DNA from: Candidatus Apopatosoma intestinale
GTDB taxonomy: Bacteria; Bacillota; Clostridia; Oscillospirales; CAG-272
Direction of reading: 5' to 3'
Assembly: GCA_018064545.1 (NCBI GenBank)
Contig: JAGHUY010000235.1
Coordinates: 1-18,224, forward strand
DNA length: 18,224 bases
This document shows positions 7,315-13,736 of the stretch, one piece after another. The notes under the pieces are model-generated. The model was not told the DNA's origin. It saw nothing but the letters and a program-made list of their open reading frames with translations, and ran no database searches. Each line of letters opens with the position of its first letter. The first letter of the stretch is position 1. A program made the translations under genes and the position numbers.

Positions 7315-7343
7315 ATTTTATATCAGTTTATGGCTTTTGTCAA
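7315..7343 (-). promoter_or_regulatory. Promoter of the TetR-ABC exporter operon
   Basis: The minus strand has TTGACA (7343-7338), a 17-base spacer and TAAAAT (7320-7315), 40 bases before the regulator ATG. The AT-rich stretch between the -10 element and the ribosome binding site carries AAAATA and TATTTT as distant inverted halves, a possible but unproven operator. Confidence 0.78.
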
Positions 7344-7352
7344 GAGAAATCG

Positions 7353-7382
7353 AAAAAAGACTTGCTTTCGCAAGTCTTTTTT
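7353..7382 (-). terminator. Terminator after the lipoprotein gene
   Basis: GACTTGC (7359-7365) pairs with GCAAGTC (7370-7376) around a 4-base loop, flanked by six A and six T, so the stem can extend to 13 bp. It works on both strands. It begins 2 bases after the lipoprotein stop codon and precedes the exporter promoter. Confidence 0.88.
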
Positions 7383-7384
7383 CT

Positions 7385-8332
7385 CTATTTATTGTCTGTT
7401 GCCTTAACATACAGCGTGATATCGTCCGTGATCGGCGTATTATTCATATCAAACGGTTCGGTCATCCCGGCATTACGATAACACTCAATCGTCCTTCCCG
7501 CTTTCGGCAGATCAATGCCGATCCGGGCACCGGATGGAATCCGATAGGATTCCCCGTTTCCGCTCGGAAACCGTAATGTGACCGTGACGGGATCGGAGAG
7601 ATCGGGAAGCTCCGCAAAAATCTCGACGTCCCTCTCGGACGAATAGGAAAACTCGCGATAGCAGACAAGCGTCGCCTCGCTTTCCGTCTCTCCGACGGAA
7701 TAAAAGATCTTTTGATAACGTCCGACTTCATCCAGCATATATCGGCTGAAAATGTACTGCCCCGCCACCGCGCCGTAACCGGCGAGATTGGCCTCCATCG
7801 CCAGCGTGATCTGCGAGCGGTACCAAACGGTCTTGCTTCCGTCCGCCGACACTTTTGCGCGGAGCTGATAATGCTGTCCGGCATCCAGCGGATGGGTAAG
7901 CGTCTGATAGGAGCGGACAAAATCGGAATACAGATCAAACAGCGGAAGAATCGCATATACCTCTTTGCCGACGGCTTTACCGCTGACAACGTACAAATCC
8001 CCCTCATGAGCATAGAAAGAAACCGCGCGATCCTTGACCGGCAAAGCAGAACTGAAATCTTTGGAATCTAAAACTCCGGGAATCTTTTCGCAGATATTAT
8101 AATTCCCGCTCTTGTCCGCTCTCTCGTAATAAATCCAATAGTGATACGAATCATCATCCCGGCCGGGATAGGTAATGTCTTCCGAAAAGGACAGAATCGT
8201 CGGATCGGTCCACACCTGCTCAAAACTCGCCCTCGTCTGCAAGGTAAAAAACGGGACGGATGCCCCGGGTCCGCAGGACACGAGCGCACACAAAAGCGCA
8301 AAAAGAAGCAAAATGCTGACCAATCGTTTCAT
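7385..8332 (-). CDS. Lipoprotein of unknown function with InlB-repeat-like end
   Basis: A 315-residue predicted lipoprotein. The N-terminus MKRLVSILLLFALLCALVSC is a signal peptide with lipobox LVSC, so Cys20 would be lipidated and the protein held on the outer face of the membrane. The body is rich in aromatic and beta-strand sequence with no enzyme motif I recognise. The last 60 or so residues (SGNGESYRIPSGARIGID, then ECYRNAGMTEPFD, then TPITDDITLYVKA) match the shape of an InlB B-repeat (Listeria-Bacteroides repeat), which usually ends in an FxTPIT-D-TLYAKW pattern; here the final Trp is missing, so it is a degenerate copy. The ATG has GAGG 8 bases upstream. It is a single-gene unit with its own promoter and terminator. 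Confidence 0.8.
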   Translation of the reverse strand: MKRLVSILLLFALLCALVSCGPGASVPFFTLQTRASFEQVWTDPTILSFSEDITYPGRDDDSYHYWIYYERADKSGNYNICEKIPGVLDSKDFSSALPVKDRAVSFYAHEGDLYVVSGKAVGKEVYAILPLFDLYSDFVRSYQTLTHPLDAGQHYQLRAKVSADGSKTVWYRSQITLAMEANLAGYGAVAGQYIFSRYMLDEVGRYQKIFYSVGETESEATLVCYREFSYSSERDVEIFAELPDLSDPVTVTLRFPSGNGESYRIPSGARIGIDLPKAGRTIECYRNAGMTEPFDMNNTPITDDITLYVKATDNK

Positions 8333-8364
8333 TTCGTTTTCCTCAATCTTTTCTTTCTGTTCCC

Positions 8365-8393
8365 ATTATACAGGATAACCGTCTTTTTTTCAA
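8365..8393 (-). promoter_or_regulatory. Promoter of the lipoprotein gene
   Basis: The minus strand carries TTGAAA (8393-8388), a 17-base spacer and consensus TATAAT (8370-8365), 32 bases before the lipoprotein ATG. The -35 box begins just 5 bases after the asd stop codon, and no terminator separates the two genes, so read-through from asd is likely as well. Confidence 0.85.
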
Positions 8394-8398
8394 GTGTG

Positions 8399-9421
8399 TT
8401 ACGGAATTCTTTTCTGTTTTCCGTCGCAAAGAAGCGCGGCGATCTGAACGGCGTTGGCGGCCGCCCCCTTGCGAATCTGATCGCCCGAACAGAAAAGCGC
8501 GATCCCGTTCTGGGAATCCAATGTTTTGCGGATTCTTCCCACAAACACTTCGTTTTTCCCACCGGAAAGGATCGGCATCGGATAGCGTTCTTTTTCCGGT
8601 TCATCGACGAGGATAACGCCGGGAAAGTCCCGATAGGCGGCTTTTGCCGCCGAGACGGAAAACGATTCGGAAAAATAGAGCGCGACCGAAATGGCGTGAG
8701 ACCGCATGACGGGGACGCGCACACACGTGCAGGTCACGGAAAGCGACGGCGCGTGTAAGATTTTCCGGCTTTCGTTCTGCATTTTCATCTCCTCGGACGT
8801 GTACCCGTTTTCTCCGACGTCTCCGATCTTCGGAATCAGGTTTTCCGCGATGGGGTGAGCAAAAGTCCGGGGCGAAACTGCCTCACCGCGGACAAGTGCC
8901 GACCGTTCGGAAATGAGGTCTTCCATCCCGCCCCGTCCGGCTCCGCTGACCGCCTGATAGGTGGAGACCACCATGCGTTCCGCCGGAGCAAGCCGAACAA
9001 GCGGCGCGATCGCCATCAGCGTGATGATCGTCGAGCAGTTCGGATTGGCGATCAAGCCGCGATGGGACAACGCGTCTTCCCCGTTGATTTCCGGGATGAC
9101 AAGCGGAACGCCATCCATGAGGCGGAAAGCACTGGAATTGTCGATAAAAACGGCACCGCATTCCCGAATAAAGGGCTCCATCGCACTCGCCGTGTCGGCT
9201 TCTGTCGCTCCCAAAACGATTTCTGTACCTCTAAAACTCTCCTTGGTGCATTCCCGTACCGTCAGACTTTCTTCCCCGTATTTCAGTGTTTTTCCGGCGC
9301 TTCTGCCGCTGGCAAGAGCCAGCACGTTTTCAGCCGGCACGCCGTATTCGGAAAGAACGCGTAGCATCTCCTCCCCGACCGCTCCCGTCGCTCCCATGAC
9401 CGCAAATTTCGTATGTTTCAT
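8399..9421 (-). CDS. asd: Aspartate-semialdehyde dehydrogenase
   Basis: A 340-residue cytoplasmic enzyme that reduces aspartyl-4-phosphate to aspartate semialdehyde with NADPH, the branch point to lysine/diaminopimelate, threonine and methionine. The N-terminal nucleotide-binding loop is GATGAVG (10-16). The catalytic Cys129 lies in NPNCST, Gln156 in TYQAVSGAG, and His242 in RVPVMRSH. The C-terminus has the family's RKGAAANAVQIA segment. Length is normal. The ATG at 9421 has GGAG 9 bases upstream. No other lysine-pathway gene is adjacent. A strong intrinsic terminator lies only 19 bases before the start codon, so expression either depends on read-through of that hairpin or starts in the very short gap. 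Confidence 0.96.
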   Translation of the reverse strand: MKHTKFAVMGATGAVGEEMLRVLSEYGVPAENVLALASGRSAGKTLKYGEESLTVRECTKESFRGTEIVLGATEADTASAMEPFIRECGAVFIDNSSAFRLMDGVPLVIPEINGEDALSHRGLIANPNCSTIITLMAIAPLVRLAPAERMVVSTYQAVSGAGRGGMEDLISERSALVRGEAVSPRTFAHPIAENLIPKIGDVGENGYTSEEMKMQNESRKILHAPSLSVTCTCVRVPVMRSHAISVALYFSESFSVSAAKAAYRDFPGVILVDEPEKERYPMPILSGGKNEVFVGRIRKTLDSQNGIALFCSGDQIRKGAAANAVQIAALLCDGKQKRIP

Positions 9422-9440
9422 CGCAATTCACTCCAATGTC

Positions 9441-9468
9441 AAAAAAATCGTGCGGTTTCCCGCACGAT
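9441..9468 (-). terminator. Hairpin plus T-run directly before asd
   Basis: On the minus strand ATCGTGCGG (9468-9460), a GAAA tetraloop and CCGCACGAT (9455-9447) form a perfect 9-bp stem followed by a T7 tract. Only 19 bases, containing the asd ribosome binding site, separate it from the asd ATG. A TTGACA box lies upstream at 9491-9486, but no good -10 element follows at 16-18 bases. It may be an attenuator or the end of an upstream transcript. Confidence 0.8.
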
Positions 9469-9501
9469 CATGATATGAAATGCTTTGTCAAACGGTGACG
9501 A

Positions 9502-9812
9502 AAAAGGGGCTGTAAAAAAAGTCCAGACCGAAAAAGCGAAAGAAAAGGATTTGATTTGGGCAATTGCCCAAATCGCTTTTGAGGTAGGAAATCCTACGGA
9601 TTTCGTTTGATTTGATTCGCTTTTTCTCTTGCCGGGGACCCCCAAAAAGTGCGTTGCACTTACCGGGGAACCCCTCTTGCCGTTTTCGACCTCTCGCAGT
9701 ACCATCGTACAGCTTCGGGTCGAAGAACGACAACTCTGAACATTTTTTCCAAGCCCCTTTCAGTACAATAGGAACGGGCTGTAAAAAACACCCGTTTTTT
9801 ACAGCCCCTTTT
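9502..9812. repeat. 311-bp palindrome-rich element with perfect 18-bp terminal inverted repeats
   Basis: The 396-base gap between tsf and asd holds no convincing gene. AAAAGGGGCTGTAAAAAA at 9502-9519 recurs exactly, inverted, at 9795-9812. Nested inside are inverted AAAAAGCGAA/TTCGCTTTTT (9531-9540 and 9616-9625), a perfect 22-bp palindrome (9553-9574, half-site GATTTGGGCAA), GTAGGA-aa-TCCTAC (9584-9597), AAGTGC-gtt-GCACTT (9647-9661) and TTCGACC/GGTCGAA (9685-9691 and 9718-9724). A partial third copy of the end repeat occurs at 9776-9788. The layout suits a non-coding MITE-like repeat. No target-site duplication is obvious, and the right end coincides with the tsf terminator. Confidence 0.65.
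9776..9807 (-). terminator. Probable terminator after tsf
   Basis: A perfect 14-bp stem (GGGCTGTAAAAAAC with its complement, arms 9776-9789 and 9794-9807) with a 4-base loop starts 10 bases after the tsf stop codon. The T-run lies inside the descending arm rather than after it on the minus strand, so it is not fully canonical. It shares sequence with the ends of the adjacent palindromic element. Confidence 0.65.
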
Positions 9813-9817
9813 AGTTC

Positions 9818-10744
9818 TTATTTGTTGATCAGCTTAGCAACTTCTTCGTCGAGATTATCTACTCTCTTCTCGATGCCTTCGCCGCGCTCGTATCTCTCGA
9901 AACCGGCAATTCTCATCTTGCCGCCGAAACTCTTCGCGCAGGAATCCACATACTGCTTCACAGTCATGCTGTCATCCTTGACGTAAGCCTGCTCGGTCAG
10001 ACAGTTCTGCTCATAGAACTTGCCGAGACGGCCGACGGCGATCTTTTCGAGGATAGCCTCGGGCTTGGAAGCGTTCTTGGGATCGTTTTTGAGCTGTTCC
10101 TTGATGATGGCCGTCTCTTCGGCGATCACGGAAGCCGGAACGGATTCGGGATCCAGATAAGGCGTCGTATAAGCGCCAAGCTGGAGAGCGACGTTCTTGG
10201 TGCACTCAGCAAAGCCGGCGTTGTTCGCGCAAGCGTCGTCAGCCTCAAATTTTACGACAACACCGGTCACGCCGTTGCCGTGTACGTAGGTGCTGGTCAG
10301 CCCCTCTACCACAACGAAACGACGAATCTGGATGTTCTCTTTGATCGTGTAAATCTTGTCCTTAACGGTAGCTTCTACGGTGAATTCGGTACCGTCGAAC
10401 TTGCAGGCGTTCAAAGCGGCGATATCGGCAGGATTCTCGGAAAGGATCGTGCGGAGAACGCCCTGAACGAACTCAACAAACGTCGCGTTCTTGGCAACAA
10501 AATCGGTCTCGGAGTTCACTTCTACCATGGCGGTCTTGTTGCCGTCCTTCATGATGGCAACAACGCCCTCAGCGGCGATTCTGTCAGCCTTTTTAGCGGC
10601 GGCGGAAAGGCCTTTTTCACGAAGCAACTTGATCGCGGCTTCTACATCGCCTTCGGTTTCAACGAGTGCTTTTTTGCAGTCCATCAGGCCTGCGCCGGTT
10701 CTCTTTTTCAGATCGCCGACCATCTGTGCGGAAATATTAGCCAT
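9818..10744 (-). CDS. tsf: Translation elongation factor Ts
   Basis: A 308-residue nucleotide exchange factor that regenerates EF-Tu-GTP during protein synthesis. The N-terminal UBA-like domain with VGDLKKRTGAGLMDCKKAL (9-28) is diagnostic, followed by the exchange-domain motif VNSETDFVA (77-85). It has the usual length for Clostridia. The ATG has AGGAGG 8 bases upstream. It lies 21 bases downstream of rpsB, the conserved rpsB-tsf pair. The often-following pyrH and frr genes are absent here: a hairpin ends the transcript and asd lies next. Confidence 0.98.
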   Translation of the reverse strand: MANISAQMVGDLKKRTGAGLMDCKKALVETEGDVEAAIKLLREKGLSAAAKKADRIAAEGVVAIMKDGNKTAMVEVNSETDFVAKNATFVEFVQGVLRTILSENPADIAALNACKFDGTEFTVEATVKDKIYTIKENIQIRRFVVVEGLTSTYVHGNGVTGVVVKFEADDACANNAGFAECTKNVALQLGAYTTPYLDPESVPASVIAEETAIIKEQLKNDPKNASKPEAILEKIAVGRLGKFYEQNCLTEQAYVKDDSMTVKQYVDSCAKSFGGKMRIAGFERYERGEGIEKRVDNLDEEVAKLINK

Positions 10745-10765
10745 TCTCTTGTCCTCCTGTCTAAA

Positions 10766-11503
10766 TTATTCAGCGGTTTCTTCGGTGGTTTCTGCGGTTT
10801 CTTCCTTGGCGGCGGCATCTTCGCCCTGCTTGCCTTCGATCACGGCGTCAGCCAGAACGGAGGAGATCAGTTTGATGGCGCGGATGGCGTCGTCGTTGCC
10901 GGGGATCACGTATTCGGCATCGTCCGGGTCACAGTTGGTATCCACGATAGCCACGACCGGAATACCGAGTTTCTTGGCTTCCAGAACGGCGTTGTGCTCT
11001 TTCTTCGTATCAACGATGAAGATAGCGGCCGGAAGTTTGGGCATGGTCTTGATACCGCCGAGGTTCTTTTCCAGAGCGAGCATTTCTTTCTGCAAAGAAG
11101 CCACTTCTTTCTTGGGAAGAAGATCGAACGTACCGTCAGCCTGCATCTTTTCGAGGTTTTCCAGACGACGGATGCTCTTCTTGATGGTGATGTAGTTGGT
11201 CAGCATACCGCCGAGCCAACGCACGTTGACATAGTACATACCGCAACGCTCAGCCTCTTCCTTGATGGCATCGGCGGCCTGCTTCTTCGTGCCGACAAAC
11301 AGGATGTCGCCACCCTCGGCGGCGGTGTCGCGAACGAAATTGTACGCCTCTTCTACCTTACCGACGGTCTTCTGAAGGTCGATGATGTAGATCCCGTTTC
11401 TTTCGGTGAAGATATACTCCGCCATCTTCGGGTTCCATCTTCTGGTGTGGTGTCCGAAATGAACACCGGCTTCGAGCAACTGCTTGATTGTGATAACTGC
11501 CAT
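10766..11503 (-). CDS. rpsB: 30S ribosomal protein S2
   Basis: A 245-residue S2 protein of the small ribosomal subunit. The N-terminus [19 protein letters not shown], then RRWNPKM and the segment [20 protein letters not shown], are diagnostic of the family. The C-terminus has an acidic, Glu/Thr/Ala-rich tail ([12 protein letters not shown]) seen in many Firmicutes S2 proteins. The start is the ATG at 11503, 8 bases after AAGGAG; the frame extends upstream to an ATG at 11554, but that part is leader sequence. It forms the first gene of the rpsB-tsf operon. Confidence 0.97.
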   Translation of the reverse strand: MAVITIKQLLEAGVHFGHHTRRWNPKMAEYIFTERNGIYIIDLQKTVGKVEEAYNFVRDTAAEGGDILFVGTKKQAADAIKEEAERCGMYYVNVRWLGGMLTNYITIKKSIRRLENLEKMQADGTFDLLPKKEVASLQKEMLALEKNLGGIKTMPKLPAAIFIVDTKKEHNAVLEAKKLGIPVVAIVDTNCDPDDAEYVIPGNDDAIRAIKLISSVLADAVIEGKQGEDAAAKEETAETTEETAE

Positions 11504-11640
11504 GATTCTATCTCCTTTTTGGTTTTTTCCACCATCGCGTCCTGCGTGCGCCAACCGCCGAAAAGCGGAACCAAACGCACCGTTGTGACCGATGTGTGAA
11601 TTATTTTTCGGATTTTAACAGCACTTCGCCATTAAATCCG
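11504..11640 (-). promoter_or_regulatory. Structured 5' leader of rpsB-tsf
   Basis: About 135 bases separate the predicted transcription start from rpsB. The leader can form a hairpin with CGGATTT/AAATCCG arms (11640-11634 and 11615-11609). A second hairpin has outer arms GTGCG/CGCAC (11580-11576 and 11550-11546) and inner CCGC/GCGG (11568-11565 and 11558-11555). S2 controls its own operon through an mRNA leader in other bacteria, so this is a candidate autoregulatory site, not proven. Confidence 0.4.
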
Positions 11641-11644
11641 ATTT

Positions 11645-11673
11645 ATTGTATCATAGGATTTCCCTTTTTGCAA
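11645..11673 (-). promoter_or_regulatory. Promoter of rpsB-tsf
   Basis: The minus strand has TTGCAA (11673-11668), a 17-base spacer and TACAAT (11650-11645). It lies about 140 bases before rpsB, downstream of the terminator of the preceding operon. Confidence 0.75.
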
Positions 11674-11712
11674 GAGTTTTTTCAAAAAAAGTAATATTTT
11701 CTCAAAAACGAA

Positions 11713-11742
11713 GGAAAAGTCCCGCAGAAGCAGGACTCTTCC
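11713..11742 (-). terminator. Terminator after the cohesin-like/dockerin gene
   Basis: The minus-strand transcript folds into a 13-bp stem, AGTCCTGC against GCGGGACT flanked by GGAA and TTCC, with a TTCT loop and U-rich sequence after it. Two G-U pairs form only in the minus-strand RNA, which supports this direction. It lies about 46 bases after the stop codon. Its sequence closely matches the hairpin at 17918-17943. Confidence 0.72.
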
Positions 11743-11788
11743 AATCCAAAAATCAAGTTCGTTTCCCAATAACCGTAAATCCGGGTCA

Positions 11789-13735
11789 TCAATTACCGCG
11801 AGGGTCCGGGGCGACAAAAATTTCCACGTCCCAATTTGCCATATACTGGAACAGTCTGGTCACGTCTTTGCTGTCAATACAGCCATCCCCATTGACGTCA
11901 AGAGCGTATTCGTTTACGGAAACAAGCCAGTTAGCCTGGTACTGGAACAGTCTCGTGATGTCCTTGCTGCTCAGGCTTCCGTCACCGTTGATATCGCCGG
12001 CAACGGGCAAAACGCTGATTTTACCGTTTGTGACCGAAAGGGAGACGCTTCTCTTTTCCGAACCGTCCGAAACGTAGATATTCTCAGGGCTGTAATCAAG
12101 CGTAATATCGATGTCGGAGTAATAGGCGGCATCGTCGGATATTCTGAACTTGAGCGTAGCAAAAACGCCGTCCTCACTCCACTTTTCGGAAGTGTTGATC
12201 CACTGAACGGTCGCCGGGCTCGCTAACGTCGCGGAAAGAGCGGTCTGTCCGCCGAGAGACTCGTTGAAAGTCACATTTTCCAATGTAATACCGGCACCGT
12301 AGTTGACCGTAAACGTCATCGCGGAAACGCCGCTGTTATGTTGCAGACAGATCGGCACTTCTACCGTCTGACCGTGCCGGCCGCTCACCGTAGGCATTGT
12401 GACTTCCGGAGGGTCTTCGACCTTTCCGGATATCGCAATGGCTTTCGCGGCGTAATTCAGCCGGATCGGATTTGTCATAGAGTCTGTCGTGGTGCTTCCG
12501 GCAAGAGAGATGTCCGCTTCCGAATCGCATTCCGGGCGTTTGACCGAGAAAGTCAATTTCAGAACGCTCGTTTTCTTTACAATATCGGCGGTCGAGATGA
12601 CAGAAAACTTGATGATACCGTCGTCAGCCGATTTATCGTTGACCGTGAAGAACGTCGGCGAAAAGAGTTTTTCCGCGGAAACGTATGTCAGCCGGGCGGG
12701 ATCGAACGTAAACGTAAAATCACCCGCGCCGAGATGAGAATCGGCGTCCAACGTGATCAGAACGGTGCATTCGGTTTCTCCGTCATTCAATTCCGAAGAA
12801 GCAACCATCCCGGGAGCATCGTCAAAAATGCTGTCATCGTGTACGACGGTAACGGTTGTCGTAACCGGCTGACACACGATCGGGCAGAGGGTCAGATCGT
12901 AAAAATCCGTCACTTCCAGTTTGATTTCCGACGATTGCGACACGTTCTTTTTGGTTCTGAGCCTGACGGAAATCAGATCGTTGTAGGAACTGTACTCATT
13001 GGAAACAAAGGAGACGTAGACCGATCCCGCAAGATCGGTATTGATATCCGAAATTTTGCCGCTGAGAAGACCGCCGGGCGTTATGGAGACCAGTTCAAAC
13101 AGTTCGTCATCGTAGCGAATGGCAAAGGAACCGGACGCGATCTGATAGGTGCTTACCGAATAAGAGAGATCGAATTCATTCTGCACCGAGGTCGAAACGT
13201 TTGAGGATCGATACAGCGAAGCGGTTTTGGACACCTTTTTTTCCGAAACCGTTACCGCCGTTCGGGAGCCGTTCACCGTCAACGGCAAAAGGTCGATGCC
13301 ATAGGCATCCGACACGGTCACGTCGAACCGGGTTTTCCCGAGTGCCGCCGTGTCTTTGATCGTATAGTAAAAATAGAATAATCCTGTTTTATTCTCCGGG
13401 CCGTTCCCGTCAAAAATATAGGTATACCGAACGCCGTCATCGCCCACAGAGGAATCGTACATGGAAGCCGATACGCTGTTGTACGTACCGGTGATCTCCA
13501 CGACGTCGGGGTCAAAATGAACCGTCACGTCAAGAGACGCGATCCCCGCGAGCGAGTCGATATACACAGTCCCGTAACCGGACGCTCCCTGCGAAAAGTC
13601 CGCCCCCGTTTCCACGCGGACGGTGTTTTCTCCCTCCGCCGAGACGGGGAGAGAAAGCAGTGCCGCCAAGCAGAAACAGAGGATGAGAAATACGGCGGGA
13701 ACGGAAAACAGATTCTGTTTTCTCCTCGTCATCAT
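11789..13735 (-). CDS. Secreted multi-cohesin-like protein with C-terminal dockerin
   Basis: A 648-residue exported protein. Residues 1-34 are a signal peptide (positively charged start, hydrophobic core, cleavage near VSA-EG). Four beta-sandwich modules of cohesin-like pattern follow at about 38-165, 172-297, 310-437 and 445-576; the last, with HGQTVEVPICLQHNSGVSAMTF, is the clearest. The C-terminal type I dockerin has two Ca2+ loops (D581-D592 in DINGDGSLSSKD, D613-D624 in DVNGDGCIDSKD), each followed by a near-identical helix (TRLFQYQANW, TRLFQYMANW). No catalytic domain or sortase motif is visible. The ATG at 13735 has GGAG 7 bases upstream within the protease gene and starts 1 base after its stop. 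It could act as an adaptor scaffoldin. The modules might be structural rather than true dockerin receptors, since degenerate cohesin folds occur in other surface proteins. Confidence 0.85.
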   Translation of the reverse strand: MMTRRKQNLFSVPAVFLILCFCLAALLSLPVSAEGENTVRVETGADFSQGASGYGTVYIDSLAGIASLDVTVHFDPDVVEITGTYNSVSASMYDSSVGDDGVRYTYIFDGNGPENKTGLFYFYYTIKDTAALGKTRFDVTVSDAYGIDLLPLTVNGSRTAVTVSEKKVSKTASLYRSSNVSTSVQNEFDLSYSVSTYQIASGSFAIRYDDELFELVSITPGGLLSGKISDINTDLAGSVYVSFVSNEYSSYNDLISVRLRTKKNVSQSSEIKLEVTDFYDLTLCPIVCQPVTTTVTVVHDDSIFDDAPGMVASSELNDGETECTVLITLDADSHLGAGDFTFTFDPARLTYVSAEKLFSPTFFTVNDKSADDGIIKFSVISTADIVKKTSVLKLTFSVKRPECDSEADISLAGSTTTDSMTNPIRLNYAAKAIAISGKVEDPPEVTMPTVSGRHGQTVEVPICLQHNSGVSAMTFTVNYGAGITLENVTFNESLGGQTALSATLASPATVQWINTSEKWSEDGVFATLKFRISDDAAYYSDIDITLDYSPENIYVSDGSEKRSVSLSVTNGKISVLPVAGDINGDGSLSSKDITRLFQYQANWLVSVNEYALDVNGDGCIDSKDVTRLFQYMANWDVEIFVAPDPRGN

Positions 13736-13736
13736 A

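Noticed and set aside
9439..9733. Minus-strand frames of 81 and 88 codons upstream of asd
   Set aside because: They are made of the palindromic repeat sequence, with no ribosome binding site or domain, and one runs through the terminator hairpin.
9422..9817. Lysine or SAM riboswitch or T-box before asd
   Set aside because: I looked for conserved cores of these elements and saw none; the structure is dominated by simple palindromes.
10280..11599. Long plus-strand open frame of 439 codons across tsf and rpsB
   Set aside because: It is fully antisense to two unmistakable conserved genes; the frame stays open only because of their codon bias.
12338..13204. Plus-strand open frame of 288 codons
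   Set aside because: It is antisense to the cohesin-like protein, whose domain pattern and dockerin are clear.
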